A stretch of DNA of 64,000 bases from Lentzea guizhouensis (GTDB taxonomy: Bacteria > Actinomycetota > Actinomycetes > Mycobacteriales > Pseudonocardiaceae). Under the pieces are notes generated by a model. That model did not search any database. It was given only the letters and a program-made list of their open reading frames with translations, and was not told the origin of the DNA. Location of the stretch: positions 4,402,001-4,466,000 of the forward strand of contig NZ_CP016793.1 of NCBI RefSeq assembly GCF_001701025.1, read 5' to 3'. The position numbers and the translations under genes were made by a program. Of the stretch, positions 1 to 12,400 are shown piece after piece (within the stretch, counting starts at the first letter, position 1; every line of letters starts with the position of its first letter).

Positions 1-1
1 G

Positions 2-118
2 GAGGCCGCCTACGCGTTGCTGGACGTCGAGCCCGACCTCACCCGGTGCCTCGCGCGGGCCGAGGAGCTGCTGGTGGGTCTCGGCGGTCGCATCGCGCGC
101 GACCGGGTGTCAGAGTGA
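2..118 (+). CDS. C-terminal fragment of an unidentified protein
   Basis: An open frame enters from the left edge and ends in TGA at 116-118, leaving about 38 residues that end in ARDRVSE. The stop lies only 5 bases before the allB start, so the gene is probably cotranscribed with the allantoin genes. In related actinomycetes a regulator or another purine catabolism gene often sits here, but nothing in this tail identifies a family. The frame and stop are seen; the function is unknown. Confidence 0.55.
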   Translation, partial: EAAYALLDVEPDLTRCLARAEELLVGLGGRIARDRVSE

Positions 119-123
119 GGGAC

Positions 124-1413
124 ATGGACCTGGTGTTCCGCGCCCGCAGGGTGATCACCCCGCAGGGCGAGATCGCGTGTGACGTCGGTGTCGTGGACGG
201 CCGGATCGCCGCCGTCGAGCCGTTCATCGAGTCGCCGAACGTCGTGCGCCTCGCTGATGACGAGGTGCTGCTGCCCGGTCTCGTCGACACCCACGTGCAC
301 GTCAACGACCCCGGCCGCAGCGAGTGGGAGGGGTTCGAGACCGCGACCCGCGCCGCCGCGGCCGGTGGCGTCACGACGATCATCGACATGCCGCTCAACA
401 GCATCCCGCCGACCGTCGAGGTCGAGGCGCTGGAGATCAAGCGCAAGGCGGCGGCGACCGTGTCGGTGGACGTCGGGTTCTGGGGCGGGATCGTCCCCGG
501 CAACCTCGCGGACCTGAAGCCGTTGCACGAGGCCGGCGTCTTCGGCTTCAAGTGCTTCCTGCTGCACTCCGGTGTCGACGAGTTCCCCGCGGTGACGGTG
601 CCGGAGCTGGAGACGGCGTTGCGGCAGCTGGCCACGCTCGACGCGTTGACGATCGTGCACGCCGAGGACGCGCACACGGTCCGCGACTCCGAACCCGACT
701 ACCTGGGGTTCCTCGCGTCGAGGCCGCGCGAGGCCGAGAACAAGGCGATCAGCGACGTCGTCGAGCTGACCCGCAGGACCGGTGCCCGCACGCACATCCT
801 GCACCTCTCCTCGGCGGACGCGCTGTCGCTCCTGGAGGCCGCGAAGCGCGAGAGCCTGCCGATCAGCGCCGAGACCTGCCCGCACTACCTCACGTTCACC
901 GCCGAGGAGATCCACGACGGGCAGACCGAGTTCAAGTGCTGCCCGCCGATCCGCGAGGCGGCCAACCGCGAGGCGCTGTGGCAGGGGCTCCGCGACGGTG
1001 TGATCGACCTGGTGGTGAGCGACCACTCGCCGAGCACGGTCGAGCTGAAGGCCGGCGACTTCGCCACGGCGTGGGGCGGCATCGCGTCGCTGCAGCTCGG
1101 CCTGCCCGCGGTGTGGACGGGCGCTCGTGACCGGGGTTTCCAGCTCACCGACGTGGTCCGCTGGATGGCCGCTCACCCGGCGCGCCAGGCCGGGCTGGCG
1201 TCGAAGGGCGCGATCGAACCCGGCAAGGACGCCGACCTCGTGGTGTTCGCGCCGGACCAGACGTTCGTGGTGGACAAGAACGCGCTGCACCACCGCAACC
1301 CCGTGACGCCCTACCACGGCCGCTCGCTGAGCGGCGTCGTGCGGCAGACGTGGTTGCGCGGCAAGGAAGTCGGTCAGATTCAAGGCAAGCTGCTCAGAAG
1401 AGGAGAAGCATGA
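124..1413 (+). CDS. allB: Allantoinase
   Basis: A cyclic amidohydrolase of 429 residues that opens the hydantoin ring of allantoin to give allantoate, a cytoplasmic step of purine nitrogen salvage. The metal site of the family is visible: THVH at residues 56-59, the lysine expected to be carboxylated in GFKCF (K143), histidines in TIVHAE (H179) and THILHLSS (H227), and the catalytic aspartate in VVSDHSP (D300). Length fits AllB. ATG 124 is chosen because it is the first start in phase after the upstream stop and gives the usual [10 protein letters not shown] opening. The stop overlaps the ATG of the allantoicase gene (ATGA), so the two are translationally coupled. Confidence 0.95.
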   Translation: MDLVFRARRVITPQGEIACDVGVVDGRIAAVEPFIESPNVVRLADDEVLLPGLVDTHVHVNDPGRSEWEGFETATRAAAAGGVTTIIDMPLNSIPPTVEVEALEIKRKAAATVSVDVGFWGGIVPGNLADLKPLHEAGVFGFKCFLLHSGVDEFPAVTVPELETALRQLATLDALTIVHAEDAHTVRDSEPDYLGFLASRPREAENKAISDVVELTRRTGARTHILHLSSADALSLLEAAKRESLPISAETCPHYLTFTAEEIHDGQTEFKCCPPIREAANREALWQGLRDGVIDLVVSDHSPSTVELKAGDFATAWGGIASLQLGLPAVWTGARDRGFQLTDVVRWMAAHPARQAGLASKGAIEPGKDADLVVFAPDQTFVVDKNALHHRNPVTPYHGRSLSGVVRQTWLRGKEVGQIQGKLLRRGEA

Positions 1414-2402
1414 CGGAGTGGACCCGGCTGCCCGATCTCGCCTCGCGCGCGGTCGGAGGTGGTGTGGTGTGGGCGAACGACGAGCTGTTCGCCGAGCGGG
1501 AGAACCTGGTCAAACCCGCCGAGCCGGTCTACCGGAGCTACACCTTCGGCCACAAAGGACAGATCTACGACGGCTGGGAGACGCGGCGCCGCCGTGAGCC
1601 GGGCGTCGACCAGGCGGTGATCCGGCTCGGCCTGCCGGGCGTGGTGCGCGGGATCGTCGTCGACACGGCGTTCTTCAAGGGCAACTACCCGCCGTTCTGC
1701 TGGGTCGAGGGCGCCCAGGTCGAGGGCTACCCGGCGGCCGACGAGATCACCGAGTGGTTCCCGCTGGTCGAGCGGTCGGCGTTGAAGGGCGACGAGAAGC
1801 ACTTCTTCGACGTCACCGAGGGCCGCCGGGTCACGCACGTCCGGCTCACCATCGACCCCGACGGCGGTGTCGCCCGGCTGCGCGTGCACGGTCAGCCGGT
1901 CGCCGACCCGCGCCTGCTCGTCGGTGGTGTCGACCTGGCGGCGCTGGAGAACGGCGCGGTGGTCGCAGGCTGCAGCAACATGTTCTACAGCTCGCCCAAC
2001 AACCTCATCGCCCCTGGTCAGGCCACCGTGATGGGTGAGGGCTGGGAGACCGCGCGCCGCCGGGACGAGGGCAACGACTGGGTGTCCGTGCAGCTCGCGG
2101 CGGCCGGCGTGGTGCGGCTGGTCGAGCTCGACACCAGCCACTTCAAGGGCAACGCGCCGGGCTGGGCCTCGGTCAGCGGCTGCGACGCGCGCCAGGACCC
2201 GGACGCGTGGTTCGACGTGCTGCCGCGGACCCGGCTGCAGCCCGACACCCGGCACCGGTTCCCGGTGGACAGTCCCGAGGTGACGCACGCACGCCTGGAC
2301 ATCTATCCCGACGGTGGCATGGCAAGGCTCCGACTGATCGGTACGCCTACGAGTGATGGGCTATCACACCTTCAGGCGGTGTGGGCCGAAACGACCAACT
2401 GA
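1410..2402 (+). CDS. alc: Allantoicase
   Basis: A protein of 330 residues built of two similar halves, each with the allantoicase pattern: [14 protein letters not shown] and [11 protein letters not shown] in the first half, [15 protein letters not shown] and [11 protein letters not shown] in the second. It hydrolyses allantoate to ureidoglycolate and urea, the step after AllB. The ATG overlaps the allB stop by four bases and an AGAAGAGGAGAAG Shine-Dalgarno stretch lies just upstream. No ureidoglycolate lyase follows, so the rest of the pathway must be encoded elsewhere. The start is secure from the overlap and ribosome binding site. Confidence 0.95.
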   Translation: MTEWTRLPDLASRAVGGGVVWANDELFAERENLVKPAEPVYRSYTFGHKGQIYDGWETRRRREPGVDQAVIRLGLPGVVRGIVVDTAFFKGNYPPFCWVEGAQVEGYPAADEITEWFPLVERSALKGDEKHFFDVTEGRRVTHVRLTIDPDGGVARLRVHGQPVADPRLLVGGVDLAALENGAVVAGCSNMFYSSPNNLIAPGQATVMGEGWETARRRDEGNDWVSVQLAAAGVVRLVELDTSHFKGNAPGWASVSGCDARQDPDAWFDVLPRTRLQPDTRHRFPVDSPEVTHARLDIYPDGGMARLRLIGTPTSDGLSHLQAVWAETTN

Positions 2403-2516
2403 CGGTGGTTGTACGACCACGGTCTGATTCATCGCCATACTTCGGTCGGTTGTCCACGTCACACTAACGGTGGAAGCGTTTCCTCTCGCCAGATCGGGGA
2501 TCTAGGGAGGAAATCC

Positions 2517-4031
2517 ATGCAACCGATGATGCGCGCCTTCTCAGTCGCGCTCGCGAGTTCTGCATTGGTTCTGGGCGTGACGCCGCTCGCCACTGCGGCT
2601 GGACAGAGGCAGCCGGAGCTGTTCAACGTCGGTGCGATCGACTGGAAGCCGTGCGAGGAGGTGCCGACGATCGACTGCGGGTTCCTCACCGTGCCGATCG
2701 ACTACGCCAAGCCGAACGGGGAGAAGTTCCAGCTGGCCGTGTCGCGCCGCAAGGCGAACGACCCGGCGCAGCGGATCGGCGCGATGGTGATCAACCCCGG
2801 TGGACCGGGCGGTTCGGGTGTCGACTTCTCGTTCGGCGCCGACCGGTACTTCAGCAAGGAGATCGTCGACAAGTTCGACGTCATCGGGTTCGACCCGCGC
2901 GGTGTCGCCCGCAGCCAGCCGATCAAGTGCTCGCTCGACCTGCTGCAGAAGACGCCGTCCGCGTACCCGGCGTCGAAGGCCGAGTTCGACCAGCTGGTCG
3001 CGTTCAACAAGGAGCTGCGCGAGGACTGCCGCAAGCAGTCCGGCGCCATCTTCGACCACGCCTCCACCAAGGACGTGGCGCACGACATCGACTCGATCCG
3101 GCGCGCGCTGGGCGAGAAGAAGATCAACTACTACGGCATCTCCTACGGCACGATCATGGGCCAGCACTACGCGGAGCAGTACGGCCGCAACATCCGCGCC
3201 ATGATCATCGACTCGAACATGGACCACAGCCTCGGCACGTGGAAGTTCCTCGAGACCGAGGCGCGTGGCGCGGACGACATGTTCAACGAGTGGGTCAAGT
3301 GGAGCGACCGCACCCCGTCCTCGCCGTTCCACGGCAAGGACCTCCGCAAGATCTGGAAGGACCTGCTCGCCAAGGCCGACCGCGGTGAGCTGGTCGGCGA
3401 GGGCGGCCGCAAGATCACCGCGGAGGACCTCGGCGCCAACGTCGTCGGCATGGGCTACGGCCCGGCGTTCAAGCAGTTCGCCGACTGGGTCGCCACGCTC
3501 GTCGCCGGTGCGCCGGCGCCCGCCAAGGCGTTCGCCGAGGGTGAGGTCGCCGAGAACCCGTTCGCGGGCATCTTCTGCAACGACTACAACCTGCGCGTGA
3601 GCTCGTGGGGCGAGTACCAGGCCCTCAACGCCATGGAGAACCGCGTCGCGCCGAACACCCGTGGTTCGTCGATCGGCCACGGCGCCATGATGGGCTGCGT
3701 CGGCTACCCGAAGGCCACCAACCCGCAGCACCCACTGAAGATCAAGAACGCGCCGAAGATCCTGCTCACCAACGCGCGCTACGACACGGCCACGGTCTAC
3801 GAGTGGGCGGTCAACGCGCACAGGCAGTCGCGTGACACCACCGTCTTCGTCACCTACGAAGGCTGGGGCCACGGCGTGTACGACCGCAGCGAGTGCACGC
3901 TGAAGATCAACAACGAGTACCTGGTCTCGCTGAAGCTGCCGCGCAACGGCACCAGGTGTGCCGCGGTGGAGCCGCCGGTCGAGCCGTCCGTGATGTCGGC
4001 CAAGCCGAAGGTCACGGTGGGCCCGTTCTAG
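2517..4031 (+). CDS. Secreted alpha/beta-hydrolase, TAP-type tripeptidyl aminopeptidase
   Basis: A 504-residue exported hydrolase of the SlpD/SlpE/TAP family, which releases N-terminal tripeptides or acts on related extracellular peptides. The signal peptide runs from MQPMMRAFS through ASSALVLGV to a likely cleavage after TPLATAA. The oxyanion-hole motif NPGGPGGSG, the nucleophile elbow GISYG (serine), the acid in NARYDTAT and the histidine in WGHGVY complete a catalytic triad, with a TAP-like C-terminal domain. ATG 2517 follows a strong AGGGAGGAAA ribosome binding site; the open frame upstream of it is not coding. A strong terminator closes the gene. The exact substrate is not predictable. 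Confidence 0.9.
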   Translation: MQPMMRAFSVALASSALVLGVTPLATAAGQRQPELFNVGAIDWKPCEEVPTIDCGFLTVPIDYAKPNGEKFQLAVSRRKANDPAQRIGAMVINPGGPGGSGVDFSFGADRYFSKEIVDKFDVIGFDPRGVARSQPIKCSLDLLQKTPSAYPASKAEFDQLVAFNKELREDCRKQSGAIFDHASTKDVAHDIDSIRRALGEKKINYYGISYGTIMGQHYAEQYGRNIRAMIIDSNMDHSLGTWKFLETEARGADDMFNEWVKWSDRTPSSPFHGKDLRKIWKDLLAKADRGELVGEGGRKITAEDLGANVVGMGYGPAFKQFADWVATLVAGAPAPAKAFAEGEVAENPFAGIFCNDYNLRVSSWGEYQALNAMENRVAPNTRGSSIGHGAMMGCVGYPKATNPQHPLKIKNAPKILLTNARYDTATVYEWAVNAHRQSRDTTVFVTYEGWGHGVYDRSECTLKINNEYLVSLKLPRNGTRCAAVEPPVEPSVMSAKPKVTVGPF

Positions 4032-4048
4032 TCCGTCACTGTTCGTGA

Positions 4049-4082
4049 ACCGCGCCCCCGGTGTGTACGCCGGGGGCGCGGT
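4049..4082 (+). terminator. Hairpin terminator after the TAP-type hydrolase gene
   Basis: Arms 4049-4061 and 4070-4082 form a perfect 13-bp GC-rich stem with an 8-base loop, 17 bases after the stop codon. There is no T tract, as is common in actinomycetes. Confidence 0.8.
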
Positions 4083-4086
4083 CCGC

Positions 4087-4228
4087 GTCACGGCGGGGGA
4101 CACGTCTCGTGACCGCATCGACGCCGTGAGGTTGCGGAATCGACGCCGTGAACCTCGCGAAACGCGGACGTAACAAGCCCGCCCCGACAGTTCACCTCGG
4201 CGAAACGTTCTGCGTAAGCGCGTGAAAC
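4087..4228 (+). promoter_or_regulatory. Candidate GlnR box array upstream of amtB
   Basis: The actinobacterial GlnR box is gTnAc-N6-GaAAc-N6 repeated with a 22-base period. Here GTCAC 4087 and GTGAC 4109 are 22 apart. GTGAA 4148, GAAAC 4159 and GTAAC 4170 are each 11 apart. TTCAC 4191, GAAAC 4202 and GAAAC 4224 keep 11 and 22 spacing. The array ends about 47 bases before the amtB start. The spacing is seen directly; GlnR binding is inferred from the known control of amtB-glnK-glnD in actinomycetes. Confidence 0.6.
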
Positions 4229-4274
4229 AGGACATACCGATGCTCCCTGCAACCGACGTGCAGTGGAGGTCGAA

Positions 4275-5953
<1,679 letters not shown>

Positions 5954-5973
5954 AAAACCGGGGGAGACGGTCC

Positions 5974-8298
5974 GTGGAGAACAACGAAACGGCCGTCGTC
6001 ACGGCTGACGACCTGGTGCGAGCACGCGAACGGCTGCTCGTGCCAGGTCGTCGTCGCTTGGCCGCCGAACCGCTGCGCGAGGCACTCGTGGACCTGCACG
6101 AGTTCTGGCTCACCAAACACGCGGGCGGAGCGGGGATATCCGGATCGGGTATCGCGCTGGTGGCGGTCGGCGGGCTGGGGCGGCGAGAGCTCGTGCCCTA
6201 CTCCGACCTCGATCTCGTGCTCGTGCACGGCGGCGTCAAGAACATCGACGAGATCGCCGAGAAGCTCTGGTACCCGCTGTGGAACTCCGGCATCGGCCTC
6301 GACCACTCCGTCCGCACGGTCGGCGAGGCGCTGCGCGTCGCGGCCGGTGACCTGCGGACCGCGTTGGGGCTGCTGGACGTCCGGCACATCGCGGGCGACC
6401 AGGAGATCACCAGGAAACTGGCGGACGGCGCGCGGCAGGCGTGGCGCGGCAACGTGCGCAACCGCCTCGACGAGATCGCCGAGTCCTCGACGAAGCGGTG
6501 GGCGCGCAGCGGCGAGATCGCGCACCGCGTGGAACCTGACCTGAAGCACGGCCGTGGCGGGTTGCGGGACATCACGATCCTGGACGCGCTGTCGGTCGCC
6601 CAGCTGGTCGACCGGCCGTCGGCGGACGTCGACGAAGCCCGCAAGCTGCTGCTGGACGTGCGCACCGAACTGCGCCGAGTGGCCCGGAAACCGCGCGACG
6701 TGCTGCGGGCGCAGGACGGTGACGAGGTGGCCTCCGGGCTCGGGCTGGCCGACCGGTTCGCCCTGGCCCGTTCGCTTTCCTCCGCCGCGCGTACGGTCGT
6801 CTACGCGTTCGACGTGGCGGTGCGCGCGGCTCGGGCGGCGGTGCCGAAGCGGGGGCTCGGGGCGTTCCTCCGGGGGCAGCCGCCGCGCAGACCGTTGGAT
6901 GAAGGCGTTGTGCTGCACGGGTCAGAGGTGTCTCTGGCCCGTGACGCGATTCCGAGCCGTGATCCGGCGTTGTTGTTGCGTGTCGCGACGGCGGCGGCGC
7001 GCTCGAAGCACCCGATCGCGGCCGGCACGCTGACCAGGCTCGCGGACTCGGCGCCGGAGCTGCGCCAGCCGTGGCCGCGCGAGGCCCGCGAGGAGCTGCT
7101 GGCGTTGCTGGGCAGCGGCAGCGGACTCGTGGACGTCGTGGAGGCGTTGGACCGCACGGGGTTGTGGGGCCGGCTGTTCCCGGAGTGGGGTGCCGTGCGG
7201 GACCTCCCGCCACGCGACGCCGCGCACATGTGGACGGTCGACCGGCACCTGGTGCAGACCGTCGCCCACGCGGCGCGGCTCGCGACCACGGTGTCGCGGC
7301 CGGACCTGTTGCTGCTCGGTGCATTGATCCACGACATCGGCAAGGGACGGCAGCAGGACCACTCCGAGGTCGGGGCGGCGCTGGCCACGGCGATCGGTGA
7401 GCGGATCGGGCTGTGGCCGCAGGACATCGAGACGTTGTCGGCGCTGGTCCGCCACCACCTGCTGTTGCCGCACACCGCGACCCGGCGCGACGTCGAGGAC
7501 TCCGCGACCGTGCACCGCGTGGTGGAGACGCTGAACGGTGACGCGGTCCTGCTGGAGCTGCTGTCCGCGTTGGCGGAGGCCGACTCCCTGGCGACCGGCC
7601 CCGGCGTGTGGACGGACTGGAAGGCCGCGCTGCTGGCCGACCTGGTCGCGCGCTGCCGCACGGCGATGGCGGGCGACGCGTTGCCCAAACCGGAACCGCT
7701 CGACCCCGCGCACGTGGCGATGGCCGAACGTGTTGCGGCGTCGGGGAAACCGGACGTGCTGCTGGAGAAGCAGGACCACGCGGCGGTCGTGACGGTGCTC
7801 GCGCCGGACCGGCCGGGCATGCTGTCCAAGGCCGCGGGCGTGCTCGCGCTGAACTCGCTGGAGGTGCACGCGGCGACGCTGCGCTCGCACGGCGGGGCGA
7901 CGGTCGACGCGTTCACGGTCTCGCCGCGGTTCGGCTCGCTGCCCGACGCCGCGTTGCTGCGCGAACAGCTGGCCAGGACGATCGAGGGAACGTTGCCGCT
8001 GGCCGACAAGCTCGCCGCCAAGGAACGCGACTACGGCGGCCCGCCGCTCGACCCACCACCCGCCCGCGTGCTGTGGTTCGACGACGAGGCGACCGGCGCG
8101 GTCGTGCTGGAACTGCGCGCGGCGGACCGGATCGGCCTGCTGCACCGGGTCGCGGGCGCGTTGGAGCAGTGCGGTGCCGACGTCCGATGGGCGCGCGTGT
8201 CGACACTGGGCGCGACCGTCGTGGACTCGTTCAGCATCGCCGGCTCCGAGCTCGACCGGCGGCGGATCGAACGCGCCGTCCTCGACGCGGCCAGGTAG
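5974..8298 (+). CDS. glnD: PII nucleotidyltransferase/deadenylylase (GlnD)
   Basis: A 774-residue bifunctional enzyme that modifies and demodifies GlnK according to nitrogen status; in actinobacteria it acts as an adenylyltransferase. Domain order is complete: nucleotidyltransferase motif GGLGRRELVPYSDLDLV near residues 64-80, helical linker, HD hydrolase domain with LIHDIGKGR near 450, and two C-terminal ACT domains from about 607 and 708 for effector sensing. GTG 5974 follows GGGGGAGACGG. Third gene of amtB-glnK-glnD. No frameshift is seen, and the next 270 bases hold no recognisable gene. Confidence 0.95.
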   Translation: MENNETAVVTADDLVRARERLLVPGRRRLAAEPLREALVDLHEFWLTKHAGGAGISGSGIALVAVGGLGRRELVPYSDLDLVLVHGGVKNIDEIAEKLWYPLWNSGIGLDHSVRTVGEALRVAAGDLRTALGLLDVRHIAGDQEITRKLADGARQAWRGNVRNRLDEIAESSTKRWARSGEIAHRVEPDLKHGRGGLRDITILDALSVAQLVDRPSADVDEARKLLLDVRTELRRVARKPRDVLRAQDGDEVASGLGLADRFALARSLSSAARTVVYAFDVAVRAARAAVPKRGLGAFLRGQPPRRPLDEGVVLHGSEVSLARDAIPSRDPALLLRVATAAARSKHPIAAGTLTRLADSAPELRQPWPREAREELLALLGSGSGLVDVVEALDRTGLWGRLFPEWGAVRDLPPRDAAHMWTVDRHLVQTVAHAARLATTVSRPDLLLLGALIHDIGKGRQQDHSEVGAALATAIGERIGLWPQDIETLSALVRHHLLLPHTATRRDVEDSATVHRVVETLNGDAVLLELLSALAEADSLATGPGVWTDWKAALLADLVARCRTAMAGDALPKPEPLDPAHVAMAERVAASGKPDVLLEKQDHAAVVTVLAPDRPGMLSKAAGVLALNSLEVHAATLRSHGGATVDAFTVSPRFGSLPDAALLREQLARTIEGTLPLADKLAAKERDYGGPPLDPPPARVLWFDDEATGAVVLELRAADRIGLLHRVAGALEQCGADVRWARVSTLGATVVDSFSIAGSELDRRRIERAVLDAAR

Positions 8299-8562
8299 CG
8301 GATGAGTAGCTCTACGCACAACCACTCGGGGTGCTCACGCTCCTGCGGCGTTCCGGAACAGGGCAGTCTTCTCCTCGTCCGGGAAGAGTCCTTCGAGGGG
8401 TGGACCGCTTCCCGGGCGGAGTAGCCCGGCCGGGGCAGGCCGGCGGCACGGGTTGGTGGGGCTGGGGGAGGCACCGCACAACCTGGACACCGCCGTCCGG
8501 CTCCGGCCGCGGTTCTCCCGCTCTGAACCGGGGTGCCCCTCGCCCCGGCCCCGTCCACCGCC
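8299..8562. other. Non-coding stretch after glnD
   Basis: No frame here has a recognisable product or a convincing ribosome binding site. The only similarity seen is a short repeat of the motif ACCGCCGTCCGGCTC (near 8488) that recurs at the start of the decayed HAF gene just downstream, suggesting the fossil may extend leftward. Confidence 0.5.
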
Positions 8563-8762
8563 GTCCGGCTCAACGACGCGGGCCTCGTCGCCGGCACCGT
8601 CGGCTCCTCCGCCGCCACCTGGACCGCCACCGGAACCCAGACCGTCCTTCCCACCCTGTCCGGCCCGACCACCACCCGCCCCACCGCCTGACCGAGAACG
8701 GCCAGGTCATCGGCGTGGCCACGTTCCCGGACAACACCTACCGCGCCGTCGTCTGGCGCTGA
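8563..8762 (+). pseudogene. Decayed HAF-repeat (extracellular repeat) gene fragment
   Basis: Two frames carry consecutive pieces of one protein. The frame from 8563 reads VRLNDAGLVAGTVGSS and then ATWTATGTQTVLPTLSG. The frame from 8688 continues LTENGQVIGVATFPDN to AVVWR and a stop at 8760-8762. Together they match the repeat logic of HAF proteins (INDxGxVVG, AxxWxxG, LxxLxG), about two repeats of what is normally a much longer secreted protein. Joining them needs a frameshift near 8685, and no start or signal peptide is present. A fossil is the best reading. Confidence 0.5.
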
Positions 8763-8874
8763 CGGTGTCCAAACGCGGTGGCCAGGTGCTCCTGGTCACC
8801 ACGAATTTCCTGTGCATTCGGTGATAAATCGGACCAAACTGAACGAGAGGGTCAGCCGAGACGTCTTCTAGGAC

Positions 8875-9435
8875 ATGACCGCCGTGTTGAACGCGCAGAC
8901 CACCGCCGTCCGAGTGCAGCCCCGCTCACTCGTCGTCCTCGCCGGCATCCCCGGCGCGGGCAAGACGACGCTGCTCACCCGCCTCGACGCGGACGAACCG
9001 GTCACCGTCCTCGACTCGGACCAGGTCCGCACGTTCCTGGAACCCCGCATCCCCCTGCCCTACAAGTACTGGCGGATCGTCGTCCACCTCACCCACCGCC
9101 TGCGCGTCTTCTGGGCCGCCTTCTTCTGCCAGGGCCTGCTGGTGGTCCACGAGCCCTCCACCCGCCCCGGCACCCGCTTCATGCTGGTGCTGGCAGGCCT
9201 GCTGTCCGGCCGCCCCCGCCACTTCCTGTGGCTCGACGTCTCCCCGGCTCAAGCGCTGGACGGCCAGATCGCCCGCCGCCGCGTCGTGCGCACCCACGCG
9301 TTCGAACGGCACGTGCGGCGCGGCGTGGAGATGCGCGAACGGTTCGAGTCGGGCTGGGTCCCGTTCGGCTTCCGGTCGGTCACGCTGCTGACGCGAGCGG
9401 GCACGTCCGGCGGCCTGCGCGTCAACGTGGGCTGA
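8875..9435 (+). CDS. P-loop ATPase/kinase of unknown substrate
   Basis: A 186-residue protein with a clear Walker A motif LAGIPGAGKTT near residues 22-32 and a following TVLDSDQVR strand of the kind seen in small-molecule kinases and zeta-toxin-like proteins. An Arg-rich segment QIARRRVVRTHAFERH may be the lid. It resembles the AAA/ATP-binding proteins annotated widely in actinomycetes without known substrate. ATG 8875 is preceded only by TAGGAC, so the gene may be weakly translated or leaderless. Its 3' end overlaps by 14 bases the end of the convergent TIR-nSTAND gene. Substrate not assigned. Confidence 0.75.
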   Translation: MTAVLNAQTTAVRVQPRSLVVLAGIPGAGKTTLLTRLDADEPVTVLDSDQVRTFLEPRIPLPYKYWRIVVHLTHRLRVFWAAFFCQGLLVVHEPSTRPGTRFMLVLAGLLSGRPRHFLWLDVSPAQALDGQIARRRVVRTHAFERHVRRGVEMRERFESGWVPFGFRSVTLLTRAGTSGGLRVNVG

Positions 9436-12400
9436 TCCGCTTCCGCGCCTCCGCGACGAGGTCCTGGACGTCTGTGCTCTCAGCCGTGCCTGCCAGCGGA
9501 TGAGTGGTGCCGTCCGACGTGTCCCAGTACCGGACCGTGCAGTCCGCCGAGCCGGTGACGGCGAGGCCGTCCGGTGACCACAAAGCCGCCTGGACCGCAT
9601 CGCTGTGGCCGATGAGCGCGGTACGTTGACCACCGGTGACCGGGTCCCACACCCGTGCCGTGCAGTCCTTGGACGCGGTGAGCAGACTGCGGCCATCTGG
9701 TGACCACGCCGTGGAGGTGATCTCGTCGAGGTGTCCGCGCAGTTGGGTCTCTTCGGTGAGCACGTCGGTCAGGCGCAACAGGATGGTCGTCCCGTCGGCG
9801 CACCCGGCTGCGAGGAGCGCACCGTCCGGGTGCCATGCGAGCGAGGTGAACTTCCTCGGTGCGCGGAAGGTGCAGCACGTGGCGCTCATCGAGTTGAGAG
9901 TGATCAGGTTGTCCTCGCCGGCCACGGCGAACAGCTCCTGAACCGGATGCCAGGCGACGGCCCGCAAGGTGCCGGTGTGCTTGGTCCACTGCGGGCTCCG
10001 CTGGAGGTGCCCGTCCGCGTCGTAGACCCACGGCAGCCGGCTGCGGTCGATCGAGACCACCGCGAGAAGTGATCCGTCGCGGGACCAGTGCCCGTCCTGC
10101 ACCAGGTCTCCGGCGTCGAACAGGTGTCGCAGCTGCCCGAAGTCGCCGTCCACCAGCTGGACGGTCGTTCCGGCGCCGGCAGCGAACCTGCTCCCGTCCG
10201 GGCGCCACGCCGCGAACCTCGCCGGGTGGTTGGTGAACGTGACGCTGTCGCGGTTCACCGCCGTCGTCCAGGGCGTGCTGATCAGTCCGACGGCTGAGGT
10301 CGCCGCGCTGCCGACGACCAGTTTCCGGTCGAGCGGGTGCCAAGCGAGCGATCCCACGGGTCCGCCGGTGCGGAAGCCGCTGCGGTGAGGTTCGGACCCG
10401 ATCTTCCAGACGCGGTGGACCCCGTCCTCGGCAACGGTTGTCAGCCGATCGCCCCGGTGCGACCACTCCAGGTCCAGCACACCCCGTTCGTGCCCGCGCA
10501 GCTTCAGCACCACCTTTCCGGACACCGCGTCCCAGACGTGCACCGCCCCGTCCGCCGACCCGGTGGCGAGCCTCGTGCCTTGTGGTGACCAGCGCACCCG
10601 CCGCAACCCGTCGGCGCGTCCCTCGAGGCGACGTTCCCGTCCGGCGGGCTGGTCGAACCCGATGACGGAGATCGTGCCGTCGTCCCTCGCCCCTGCGATC
10701 CAGTTCCCGTCAGGGGACAGGTCGGCGTCGCGCAACCCCACCGGGTCGTCCTCGGCCACGCACCAGTGCACGTCGGCCGGGTCGTGGTGCTGGTTGCCCA
10801 CCTCGCGCAGGTGCACACTGCCGTTCGGGTATGCCACCAGCACGTGCTCGCCGGTCGAAGTCAGTCGTGCGGACACCGGTGGGCTGGGCAACTTGAAGGT
10901 GCGAGTCGTCCGTTCGGCGTGCGTCGAGGACAGCCGCAGCACATCTCCGACCGCACTGGTCGTGATGACGTTCGTCTGAGACCAGGCGATCGACCCGATC
11001 GGACCGGCGGCGTCGCGGAGGTCGTCCTGTCGCTCGCCGGAGTCGGCGTTCCAGGTTCGCACGGTGCATTCGTTCGACCCGGTCACGAGCAGGGCGTCGT
11101 CGGGTGACCATCTCACGGCAACGGCGTTCCGGCTGAGGACAGCGCGGAGCAGGTGCGTCGCCGCCATCGCGTGCAACAGGGCCTGCCGCCAGCCTGACAG
11201 GTCTGGTGCGTGCAGGAACAGCCACACGGTCAGGTCGTCGCCGGCGAGCATGCGGAGCGTGTCGCGCGGTTCGAGAGCGCTCGCCCGATGCACCTCGGTG
11301 TCGGCCCACAGCTGAATCGACTGCCGCAGCAGCCCGACGGCATCACGGGTGAAGTCCAAGGCCGTGAGCGTCTCCTCCAAGTGCGGCCACAGTTCGGCGA
11401 ACTTCGACTCGGGCGGAGACAGGACGCCCAGCAGCGTGGCCAGGCGTGAGGGTGCGATGAGCTGGTCCGAGTGCTTCGTCCACTCCGCGGCGACGTCCTC
11501 GACCTCGCGCCAGACCCGCAGCACCGCGTGGTCGCGTTCCAACTCCTCACGGAACCGTGGCCAGTGCACGAACAGGCTCTCGTGTGCCACCTGGAGCGTC
11601 TGCCGGGTCGTGGTGAGCACCCGGTTCGTGATGAACGGGTCCAGCACCTGCCGGTCTTGCGCTCTCAAGTCGTGCATCCGCAGTGCCCGCCTGGTGAACT
11701 TCCCGCTCTCGTCCACGGCCACAAGTCGGCGCAACGTGCGCAGCACTCGCCGTTCGGCCTCGCGCACCGGTGGCCACGACCCGTCCTGGTCCCGCACGAG
11801 ATCTCGCGCCAGCGCGAACGCCTCGTCGGCCTGGCGCCGGAGCACGTCCATGACCCGACCGGACGCGACGTACTCGGCGCGGGTGATCGGACGTGGTGGG
11901 CGCAGGCCGTCCGGGTTGACGTGCCGCCACAGGTTTTCCAGCGCGAAAGCCAGCAACGGCAACGACTCTCCGGTCGCGTCCTCCTGGATCAAGCCCAACG
12001 CGGCGTCGTCGACGTGCCACCCGAGTCCGCGCAACGGGCCGTTCACCACCATCGGCAAGTCGGCCTTCGTGAGCGGGGTGACGAGGAAGTCGTCGCGAAG
12101 CAGCGGTTCGATCTCCGCCTGCCGCATCAGCTCGTCGAGGAAGTCCGACCGCACGGTGTAGACGACCCAGGCCTTGCCCCTGCTGGCTTCGACCAGTCGC
12201 TCGACGAGTGCTGCGGCCTGCGGTGCCAGCCGGTCGGTGGCACCCGACAGCAGCTCCTCCGCTTGGTCGAGCACGACGAGCGTGCGGCCAGGGCGTTCGA
12301 TCGGCGGCAGCACACCGTGCGAGGGCGTGACCGGACCGGCGATCGTCCAGCCCTCTCTCCGCAGCAGCGGGATGAGACCAGCGCGCACCAGCGATGACTT

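Noticed and set aside
8331..8762. A 143-codon plus-strand gene covering the region after glnD
   Set aside because: Only the last 25 codons resemble a protein (HAF repeat); the rest is out of phase with the repeat in the neighbouring frame, so it is a pseudogene remnant.
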